Shown one piece after another: positions 27,901 to 39,900 of a stretch of 64,000 nucleotides of DNA; positions within the stretch are counted from its first letter, which is position 1; each line of letters starts with the position of its first letter. The notes under the pieces were generated by a model. It searched no databases and was not told where the DNA came from. It saw only the letters and a list, made by a program, of their open reading frames with translations. The position numbers and the translations under genes were made by a program. Source of the DNA: Notospermus geniculatus (taxonomy: Eukaryota; Nemertea; Pilidiophora; Heteronemertea; Lineidae); contig NMRB01000278.1 in assembly GCA_002633025.1 (NCBI GenBank), positions 99,570-163,569 on the forward strand, written 5' to 3'.

Positions 27901-30900
27901 TTACTAAAAATCGCCCAGTTTGTACAGACCAATGTGCACCACTAGCAACCAACTAAGCTGGCAAGGTTTCATGAATATAGACCCAGGCGTTCATCAATCA
28001 CTGACCGCTCGTTTATAACTAGGCCTATTCGGTATCATCGTTTTCCCTTCATTGACAGTCAACCAACGCACTCTGCCAAAAAAGCTATTGTATAGGTTGG
28101 CGTTCCTAATGTGCCTTGGTGACCACCAATCAGAAGGAGGATCTTACATTTGTATTCATCACAGCAGCGCAGCCCTGGCGATAAATGCTCGTGTAACCAA
28201 TAGCATCAAAGGTAACAAACCTGAATTAGGTAATTCTTAGGTTCCCGTCCGTCCCTAACGTTCTGTTGTGAGACAGATCTACATAGACGGTAAATCTCAT
28301 TGTGGTAGGGTTTTTAAAGTTAAATTGACCGGGACTGTATGACGAGTCGAGAAGCGACTTACCCACGTTCACCATAAATGTGACCATGTATGAGAAAACC
28401 CAGTCAAAGCCGCTGAACACCACATGGTTTATAGGTTACGTTGAGAGTGTCATCACAATAAAAATGAAATGGTCCATGGACCATGTGCTCACCCGTTTGG
28501 ACATAATAGTGTAATGACAGAGAGAGGCATATCAGTTATATGAGCAATCTGGGTAAGTTATTCCCAAGTTGTAGGACTTCCATGATTTTCAGTTTATGCC
28601 ACCTGGCGGCCATATCGGATGTCCAATTGGGCCAAAACAAACTTCACATGCACATAAAGGGAGCCACATAGCACATTTGAGTGCTCTGGGTCAAGTCGTT
28701 CCTGAGTTATAGAACATTTGATGATTTTCGGGTTACGCCACCTGGCGGCCATATTGGAAGTTTAATCAGGCCGAAATTGACGTGCTTGTAAAGGTCATCA
28801 GGAAGGAGGTAAATATCAAGTTTGATTGCTCTGGGTCACGTCATTCCTGAGTTATAGCACATTTGATGATTTTCGGGTTACGCCACCTGGCGGCCATATT
28901 GGAACCTCAATCAGGCCAAAATTTGACGTGCTTGAAAAGGTCATCTAGAAGGAGATACATATCAAGTTTGAGCACTCTGGATCAAGCCATTCCTGAGTTA
29001 TAGCACTTAGAAGATTTTCAGGTTACGCCACCTGGCGGCCATATTGGATGTCCGATCGGGCGGAAACTCGACACTTTTGAACGTACCCCTCTAATACATG
29101 TTTATGCAAGATATGAAGATGCTCGGTGAAATAATGAAGAACTGTGGCAGGTTCGTTACTTTTGTCGAACTTTGACCTCTGTGACCTTGAAAAGTACGTC
29201 ATATCAAAAACCCGTTATATATGTTATGTATCCTAATATGAATCACCTATGATAAAAATTTGGAGATGATCAAGTCATTAGTTCAGGAGTTAGTGCATTT
29301 TTTGTGTTTTTGGTTTGGGCCACCTGGAGGCCAAGCCAAGAATCGAATCGGACCGAAACTTGATGTCATAGGTCATCTGACCTAGGGGTATATATGTACC
29401 AAGTTTCAGATCAATAGCTCCAGCGGTTACAAAACGTGCCCTGCTAACGGACGACGGACGCTGCACCATTGTAAGAGCTCACGGGTGAGCTAAAAAACAC
29501 CTGTCTGTTGGTGGCAAACAAAGCCTTATCGATGGTGCAACAAAGATCAGGTACGGTAAAGGCCTATGCCACTCCCCAGCGACTTCGGCCGGGTTTTCTC
29601 AGAGACGGTCACATATGTATTATACCTCCATGCTTGATGCCAGTGAAAACTACCCTGCCGCAAGGATACACTCTGCCCATTCCATCACACAAAGTGGTGT
29701 GATAGAGCGTGGGCCTTGCCCGTTGGTACGGGTTGCTGCATGTTGATGTAATCGATAATGATCAAAAGGCACTACTTTCAGTGTCCGATCTGTGTCTGGC
29801 CTTCCCATTATTTCGAACGCTGGTATTCTCCATGGTCATGATGGTACATGTACAGTACATTGGTCAACATACTCACATAATTTCTATTCCCTGTACAGTT
29901 TTGTGTTTGCATGCCGAGCGATGGAGCAGCAGCCGTGTTTGGAACATGTTGTAGAGACTCTGGGCTTCCTGGAAACGTAAGAATAACCCTGCATGTTAAT
30001 GTGGTCACATTCCGACTTCAAATTACCCTTGAGGAACTCTCCACAGCGAGTGCGGTCAGTGGATGCGGTCGAATATGGATTCGGGACCAGCCAAATCGAT
30101 GGTCCGTTTTAAATCCACATTGGACCGCACTGGGTAGCGTTTACACGAAAGAGTTTTGGACCACAATCGGATTCGATTTGATCGCATGTTGATATTCGTC
30201 TGTCGTCTAAACGCCTCTTATGTCTTTCACCTTTGAAACCTGTTATTATTTCATACCCAATAACTGTCTACAGGTGGTGTAAATTCACTGACAAGTGACT
30301 TCGCAAATTCTTGTTTGTAGTTCAACGTAATTTACCTTCTTCCTGGCACAAATATGGTAGTCCTCGCCAACTTTGATTACTCTTGTCAACTTAATGAAAC
30401 GGCTGTGATCAAAACCATTCCTTATACCAAGATAGCAGCAGTCGCGGGAAAGGTAGTCCCACTTGTCAACGTCAATGCCATTTTTTTTGTTCGCAACAAT
30501 CTGGAAAAACAACAGGGGTGTTTGACATCTCTCGAAAGGAGGCCAGGAAAAGCCTGCTTGGAACATACAAAATACACCATTCCTTCCACAGGAGGGGTTT
30601 TTACCTCTCTCCTCTTCATCCATTCACACAAACCCCTGCTAAAATAACACATTCAGTGAATCTGGTGCGGCTGTTCCATACTCCAGTTGCACTCCTCTAT
30701 TGTCGTGGTTTTGGAACTTTCGTTGTTTTACCTTGTTTAGTCGCATTCGGAACTTCCGATGGCAACTGCTCGGCAATTTGCGTCACTCGCATTTACCCTC
30801 GGACACAATTCCAAGGTAGCCATTTTGAACTCGCAACGACTGCAATGCGTTTCTGGGTTTTGTGATGCGGTTCGCCTCATCACACTAACAGCACTCTGCC

Positions 30901-33900
30901 TTGGACTTGTGTCCGAGGTGAAATGCGCCGCCCAGTGACAGATGAGCAGTTCGCCTCAGGTCGTTTTGAATGGTTTTATCGTATAAGTTTTATATCTACA
31001 GATCACTTATGTCTTTTCAAAATTCTGAATATTATCACAGTGGTTCTTCGTGTATATAAATAAGATTCTTATTATTTTCGATTGTTTATACATGTAGTCA
31101 TACGTAGGCCTATTTCGCATTCACACCCTAAAAATGCTGCTCTCTGATTGGGCAGTGGATTTCTGACTGCCTCATGCTTCGCTGGGAGATTCAATTTCAG
31201 CCGTGCTTTGTGTGCGAGTGTATGAAGAGGAACGAGACCAAAGCCCTGCTATTTGAGGATGAAAATACACAGAGGTCAGTGATGGGAACTAAATGTTGTA
31301 CTACCTTAGCACTGGTTAAGAAATTGATTGCAGTATATCCTGTATGGTGTTAGCCAGTGGTCTGTTCATTCACTCCCAGTGAGCAATTGCACTCATTGAC
31401 AAACCACGCTTACAAAAACATGTAATTCATTATCATCTGCATCAGTTTTCCCTCTTTGACTTTGAAACAAATCAATATGAGCTTAAATCCAACTTATAAT
31501 GCCGTACATCATAAAGGAAACCTTTAGATCTGTCTCTACCACTGTAGGGCCAGGTCTGAAAAAAATAGAGTGGGAATTTTATAACATTACTAAAAGAGCC
31601 TTCAGCAGCATGGCCACATTACAGTCGAAAAAAGCATTCCGACATACATCTGTCGTTGAAGAGTCTTGGGCTACTGAAGAGAAAAAAGAAAGCAGTATCT
31701 AAATCCAATGAGATATCGGAGATATGTTCAAAGAATGTGACCTCCTCCACCAAAAGTAGGCGCTTGTCGCAACAGAGTAAATGGCCGTACAGCACAATAG
31801 CTGAAATGTAGGCCTACTTTGGCGCGGGTTTACAATTGTAGTTGAGCTGATTGGGTCAATGTCGTCCTGGGTATACCTTATGTTTACCCGGGATCATCCT
31901 GGGTAATCCGTTTCTTTACCCAGGATCATCCTGGGTAAACATAAGGATCCTTAACTTTACCCAGCTTGGGAGTTCCCGCCGAATCGCGCTGATCGTTCTC
32001 CTGCGTTCGAGGATGGAATTTGGTAACGGAACGAAATGGCCGAAATGATCGAAACGGTCGAAAATTCGAAATGGTCGAAATAGGATGGAAGAATTAATAT
32101 AAAAAATTCACTTATTTTCATATTTTACACTTAATAAAAACCGGAATAAAATGGCCGAAATGATCCAAACGGCCGAAATGAAGTGTCCGAAATGATCATA
32201 ACGGGCCGAAATGAAGTGTACGAAATGATCGAAACGGCCGAAATGAAGTGGCCGAAATGATCGAAATTCAAGTTAAGCCAGCCTTCACGTATATTTTCTT
32301 ATTTACTTGTATACTGAGCTTCAAACATGCAGAGTATAAGTATGCTTCTTCCGATGAAAACGGGGCGGATGACCAAAATGTGGACAGACCGTGGTCCTGC
32401 ACTGGAAGAATTTTTTTTTTCAAAAACAATCCCTGGCGTTCAGCTGGTTAAGTACAAACCAACAGCCAAAACATTCTAAATCGCAGGCTCCATCGCGACA
32501 AATGTCATGAATGTTGTACGACACATTTAGGCCTAATTCGTGAGTGCTACGCGTGCGCAGTACCAATCATCGGATGCAGGTGAACGATCAGCGCGATTCG
32601 GCGGGATCTCCAAGCTGGGTAAAGTTAAGGATCCTTATGTTTACCCAGGATCGTCCTGAGTAAAGAAAAGGATTACTTAGGATGATCCTGGGTAAACATA
32701 ACGTATACCCAAGACGACATTGACCCATTCAGCAGTAGTTGACAGCAGTGATAATTATTGAGTAAACTGATGACCAATGATGATCACTCGCGACAAGCGC
32801 CTGCTTTTGCTGCGACGGCTCACAAATGTGGAAAGAAATATTCCTTCCGGAATTTACCGTACCTGCACACCGATCATTTTTTCCACTAACATGACCTCTT
32901 CGTCCGACATGACATACTCTTTGAACTTCTCCATGATACCGGTACCTTTGAACTTGTTCACGACTGCTTCGCACTCCTAAAGACATAAGGCATCATTCGT
33001 TATTACATGTAGTTATGTTTTTGCCTCGAAGCTGTAGTTTGAGGAGGTCTCATTTTTTGATAACCTAACAACTTGAACCTACTGGTGAAGATGGCGAATA
33101 TAACTGGACTCTCAAAAGCCCAAGCCCATCGGAACCTGTGTATATTCTTAACTTTAGGCCACCTTACCTGTTCTAATGTTCCACCAACCGCTTGTTCAAC
33201 TACTGCAATTTCGTCCGCCGAGATAGGCCTCCCAAATTTTGAGATGTCTTCAACGACACCGATGAACTTTTTCACAGCTTCGTTTTCTTGCTTAAAAAAC
33301 ATGGAGAGGTTGATTATGTTTGTGTTAACAAATAAACCAGAGGAATCGGAACCAGTGAGTGTTGGTTTAGGCCTAGGGCGACTTGGAGATATGAGTAGGC
33401 CTATTAGTAAGTCTGTGTATGGATTAGTTGTAGCGTCGATAACAGTGAGTTGACATAGAATGAGGTGGACACCCGAGCCATGGAGGGGTGTACAGTACAG
33501 GGCCGACCGCACAGAAAGTCCGATAGTGCTTTCGGAGCCTATCGGCGGTAGTTGTGGGAAAATGCTTTATAAGTATTGCCGATAGGCGCCGGCAGCACTA
33601 TCGGATTTTCTGTGCGGTCTGCCCTGGTCATAATTCACATCCCTACGGCTTCGCGTATGTTACTCGTAAGTAACGCGTATCTTACGCATAACTCACGGCT
33701 TTGGTTTCGCGTAACTCGCCAAAATCGCGTAACTCGCCTCGTTAATCACTGCGTAGCTAGCGAAATTCGCGTAACCCACCGCGTAATTCACCTCGTAAGT
33801 TACGCGTAACCTAGCTCGTGAGTTGTTGCGTAAGTTACGAGTGACTTACGCGTAACTTTCGCGAATTTGGGGATGTCAATTATGACCTGTACTGTACCTC

Positions 33901-36900
33901 TCCATGGTTCGAGTGTTACCCCATCCCAAGTGCAACCGCTCCTTCCTCATACATGTCATAACGTTGGTGAGTTGTGGGGGAAGAATACTCCGGCAAGGTA
34001 GCCGGAGGCAAAGCGAGGAAAGCGAGGATAAGAGAGTGCGTGTGTGTGGGGGGGGGGCGGATTCTCCTCTCCGCCCAACAGCCTCTTGAGGCGCCTCCTC
34101 CTGGACGCAAGATCTGGCAAACCTCGCCACCCCTTCGGTCCAGCGAGAGAATGAGCGGTGACGTCATTCGTCACGAGAGGTTACACTTGGGGTGTGACCC
34201 CACCCCAAGTGCAACCTCTCCTTCCTCCTAACGTTGGTGAGTAGGCCTACTGGGGGAAGAATACTCCGGCAAATGCCCGGGTATCCGCGGGCTCGGCAGA
34301 TGCCCAGGTATTTGAGCTCGTCTCGCTCGAGGCCTCCTCAACCCCTCCCTCCCAATACTCACAATCCAGTAGTCTTGAACGTTAGTTGGGATGTTGATAT
34401 TTTTGGTGACTGGGAGGGGAATGCGGATGGTAGTCAGCTGCCCCTGCATTCAGAGAGACTTTAGTGAAAAGTCTCTCTGAAGTGCACGACAGCTGACAGG
34501 GATCTGTGGTTATAAGTATTTATTAGCAAATGCAGATTTGTAGGGAAATGGAAGGGCTGGGGAGATATTCGTCCTGCGACTAAAAGTGTTCAGCAAAAAA
34601 AATAAACAGAGAAACGGACGCGTCAAAAAAAATCGCCTATCGCAAGCCTCGAAGCCGGCGCCCCGGATTCAAAGCCGGGCGCTCTACCAATGCACCAGCC
34701 GGCCATGATGGTGGCTGCTGAATAAATGTTTATAAATACATCCCAGCTACTCAACCTATTTTTATGATACCGGTAATAGAAATTGCGTCACAAATCAGAA
34801 CAATCTTACAAAAATCGCATTTCACAACATCCACAGTAGAGCAAGTCCCCAGCAGATCTGTCAGTATATCGCTACATAATGTACCCATCTAACGTTCACT
34901 GGCACTAAAAACGTGAACCAACCGTCCGGTATATTCCATCTGAACATTAGGCGCATTTCACCTATGAGTCCAATAGGAGCTGTCAGCGAGTTGACCACTA
35001 GGTGTCACTACGGCCCAATTCAATGCATATAGCGGACCCAGTCATTATCGATCGAGCAGCAATCACGTAGATTTTCCTGTACATTGGTCCGCTAGACCTT
35101 TGCTGCCATCTGTTGGCAATATGCGCGGCTGACTCCTCCCATTCTATTGACTGACCCGTGACAAGTCTTTGGCTAGCTTCACTGTTGACTTTTTTCACCG
35201 CTTTTTCCATCTCCTGTGTTTTTCTTTTATTGGCCTTTTCTGTTTTCTGAAAATACTCTAAATCCGCCCAAGACTAAATTCACCGAACAAAAATGTAATC
35301 TGCTAAAATAAATATGAACTTTTATAATTTAGGAATTATTCTTAAATGTAGCATCATTTTTACTGCCGCGCGACTAATCCACTTTTAACCGTGGTGGTTG
35401 CGGAGACAGCCACTCGCCAAGACCTCTTCATGAATAAGTAATCAGATTGCTGAGCAAGGCTAAATTTGTTCACTGCATATCCATCCGGCTCGTCGCTGTG
35501 CAACTGCGCAACACAAATCTGCTCAGAGAGCGGCTCGCCACTGACATGACCGAAGAACGTGAGGGATCGTTGCACAGAGAGCGGCTCGCCAAATAACACC
35601 AGTCATCAAAAATACAATTACGCCTGCACACGGTTCAAGAGACAGTTACTGGCCAAGTTTTGTCAATGGCGATGGTGGGAATAACGTCATTACTCCCGCC
35701 GGCTGTGTTTTGCCTCTCACAGGCTGTTTTCCCAATACAGAAAAACCAAAGATGAGCGTTCCGTTCAAAGTTCACGAATGCTCCGCAAGGTGGCTGCATA
35801 GCAGTGTTCTGGGAACATTGCACCAAGCATGCATGTTCGATGAATCAAATAGGTTGTTCTTCTCTCTCAAAGCCGGAGTTAGAGGGGTCTCATTTGATGC
35901 AGACTGCATGGAGAATCAGCATCACATAACTTCAATGGGTTTCCAATCCTACCGTAGGCCTACCGGCGAATACACATAGCTAAGAATCACGAGTGGTCAA
36001 GCCGACAGGAACATCGGCAACTACCATGACTGCATGTGCCGTTCTAAACTTTTTTTTTCATACCTGATCTGTTGACCCACCAATCATCATTTTAACAAAT
36101 TCGGTATCTTCCTGCGAGTGAGCCCACTGTTGTTTCGAATGTATTGTTTTTACGATACGTTTGAACTTTCGCATGCCTTCGTCTTTACACTATAAATAAA
36201 ATATGTAACACCATGGTTAGTTACGCCTACGTTTGTCATTCTGATAAGTTTCTATCACGACTGTTCTAAAATCAAACAGTTTAACTTCTCCTCAAATCCA
36301 CATCTACAGCATGCGAGGCTAAAGCCAGGCGCACATTGACGGCAAATCTGAATGCCGCAGGACTGTTTTTGCAGTCGACTGACACAATGCTGAGTGCTGG
36401 TATTGTCATTTAGCCGGTCAGCCGACTTTAAAAACATCCCTATACCGCATCGGGATTTGCCGTCCATGTGCCTCTAGTGTCGTTTAGGAAGGTTTAGAAA
36501 TCAAACGTAAAGTTAACGACAACGTTATTTTTGTACCGAAAATGCAATATAAAATCTGGTGAATGTGTAGCATGAAAAATAACGTTGTCGTAAAGTTGAC
36601 GTTTGATTTCTAAACCTCCGTGCTGTCAATCAGTTTCACAATTAGGTACGATTAGGTCTTCCATGACCAATAAAAAATAGGTGAATCACCCTAACCGTTG
36701 TCGTAGGCCTTGCTGCGAGTCAACATACATGTATATCGACATTGCAAAATGGTTTCAAATCTGAACCTCTCGTCTCAGTGGAAATACATTGTATTCGGCA
36801 CATCTTACAAAATTTGACATTACCTCCTCCTTCGATTTTCCAATCATCTCTGTAACTAATTTAATGTCTTTGTCTGAGATGTTGTGCTTCTTCTTAAATT

Positions 36901-39900
36901 CTGGGTCAACTTTGTTTGCAATGATATCTTTGAACTTCACCACGGCAGGCTACAAACAAAAAAGACATGTTTTGATTATTAAGCCGCCAGCACGCCAGAC
37001 GATATCGCAAACGATCTGGGCCGAGCGTACAGAAAGTCCGGTAGTGCTACCGGCGCCTTGGCATTTATTGGTTCACAAGGTGACCCCTTATTTTCAGCAC
37101 TGTCTGTGCATGTCCGGCAATATTTTCAGCTATATCTCTGTAGTTGTTGAAGGAGCAATATGTTGGAAATTTGGCATGTAATTCTAGTATGGTTGTTTTA
37201 TTTCTGTGAGAATTTTCGCGCAAAAATGCTGTGGAATTGTTTTTAGATGTTTTTAGGCGTACATGTATTTTAGAGGGTAGGCCTACGTATATCGGTTTCC
37301 GAACGATAATGTTTGAGGAAGATGGTGGAATATAATGACGATATTATATTTGACATTCTAATTTGCCTATTTGTTATGAGGTGGCGAAATGGCTGACGGT
37401 TGACTTTGACATGGAATAATAGAGGCAGCTTTCGAGGTTATCCTGGAACGGGGAATCAATTTGGCGCGTAGGTCTATTACTAAATCCAAAGTGGTGTGAC
37501 GTCAATGGTCACGTGAGGTTCAGAATTATTCAGTCGGTTTTGGAAGCTCCGTGTGGACTGACGCACTGCTACGCAGTGCGGAGCGGGCCTGCTCTTCCAA
37601 CCGGCGGTGTTCTAAGTGTGTCGGGGAAGAACTATTTCGTCTTCCCAATCTGAATACCGACAGTGCACACATTTGATGGCACACCACTTTGGATACTTCA
37701 TTATTCGCGGTGAGTGAGTGAAGCGGTTTACTGTTGTATGTTCGCCGCAGTGCGCAGTTATCCATATGTTGCCCAATGTTATTACACTATGCTGCTCTCC
37801 CTCCGTGGATAGGACTAATCTCTGGTTGTTCTGTATACGCCATAGTGTGTTTATATGCCAATATACGACTGCTGAAGCCTGGGGGCATGAGGCCGGAGTG
37901 CCACCTATGAGGTCACCTTGTGGATCTTGTCGCCGGCAGGCTTGTAACACATTTTCCTATAAAGGTCTCCTACACATAAGCGAAAATTTTGGGATCATGG
38001 AAATCAATGCTGCATAAATCGAAGGCATTGGGAAATATCGTGTTACATGTATTCTTGCCTTTCTATAATGAATGTACAGTCTTGTTCGTATTAATATCAA
38101 CACCGATCAAATATCTCATAAACCATCAAACCAATTTAAATGCGGTTTTCTGCATAAAGTCAGAAATCTTGTTGACTACAACTGGGCATCAATGTTTTTG
38201 CACAAGATTCACTTCTTCATTGCGTAATCTGTCGTTGAAAAAAGGTAAAAAAAACTTTTTTGTTTCTGGATTTTTCACCAAAATTCCTTTGCTAGAATGA
38301 AGTTATGCCAAAATAAAGGTGATTTAGCAAGTTACTGTCAAAATCTGCCACTTAGTTTTTGAAAAATTGACGATTTTGTAAAATTGACGTTTTTGTAAAG
38401 CTATATCAACGCCACTTGTCTTCCACTGCCAACAACTTATGAGACGGTCCATACATAATAATGCAAACCATACTTCATGTCCCTTGTGTAGGCCGTCAGT
38501 GCATAAAAATCCATAGATCTATAGCACAGCGCTGAGTCCTATGTGGCAAAAGTGTTACATAATAATTTTTCAAGTGTCTGGAGGCTTTGTGACCAATTCA
38601 TGCACTGGTTAACTTCGAACAAAGATGAGAAAGGCTACTAAGTTCTTTCTCAATGCCTGTTACTTTTTTGCAATACAATGTCATGAATAACCAGTACAGG
38701 TCACAACATTTATCTCTGCCTATACAGTTACCCATGGCATGCATTGTGTATGGTTTGCATTATTATGTAGGGGCCGTCTCATAAGTTGTTGGTAGTGGAA
38801 CACAAGTGGTGTTGATATAGCTTTACAAAAACGTCAATTTCTAAAAAACTAAACGACGTATTTTGACAGTAACTTGCTAAATCACCTTTATTTTGGCATA
38901 ACTTCATTCTGGCCAAGCAATTTTGGTGAAAAATCCAGAAACAAAAAAGTTTTTTTTTGACCTTTTTTCAATGACAGATTACGCAATGAAGAAGTGAATC
39001 TTGTGCAAAAACATTGATGCCCAGTTGTAGTCAACAAGATTTCTGACCTTATGCAGAAAACCGCATTTCAATTGCTTTGGTGGTTTATGAGATATTTGAT
39101 ATAATAGGTGTTGATATTAATACGAACAAGACTGTACCTGTTATCTGTATTACCCCATGGCTTTGTCTGAATAAAAAAATACCTGCCGTGTTTTTACATC
39201 GTTCTGACCAAAGGTATTTATACGCCGGTTGTACACGCGCGTGACTGTCAAAATCGCAAGGGATTAACCTAAAGCGCGTATTTACGACTCCAGCGTATAG
39301 CAGCGCGTGGTCTCGGCAGACACCGAGAAACTCGCTTGCCAGGTTTCAAAAATCCGTGTTTTTCACACACAGGTTTCTTGAACCCCGACAATTCATAGGT
39401 GTGACTGCAAAAAATCCGGGGATTTTACATGTATGTAGTACATATACAACCACGACGGGTAATGTCTGCTCAGAACATGCTGCCTCTTCTGGTACTATGG
39501 CAGTGTTGTCACAGTGGCCTGGTTCAAACATAGGAAACAGTCGTGTGCACATTTTTAAAAATTTACCATACCTGATATGGTCCACCAATCATCTCTTCAA
39601 CAAATGTGATGTCTTTGTCTGTGAGTTTATACCACTGAAATTTATCCTTAAGTTGTTTTGCAATTTGTCTGAACATTTCCACAGATGCATCTTCATGCTA
39701 CAAAAAAACACGTGTCTAAGGTTAGTTAATATGGTTGTCATCCTGATACCGAATGAGGCCCAACACGGGTGTTCGAAAATAGACCCACCTCGACTCCTGC
39801 AAACCGTAACCATGACGAGGGTCGATTATCTTAAAGGAGCTCGAAACTGCCACTTTTTCTTGACAGTCGGCGCCACCATCGCCGTGCGCGCCACTTTCCT

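Noticed and set aside
30501-30560. Read-through of exon 6 upstream giving [15 protein letters not shown] before IVANKK, similar to human WPYKGR...FLYE
   Set aside because: A far better WPY exon with splice sites exists at 31508-31555, and the acceptor TTGTTTTTCCAG before IVANKK is strong. The likeness is coincidence.
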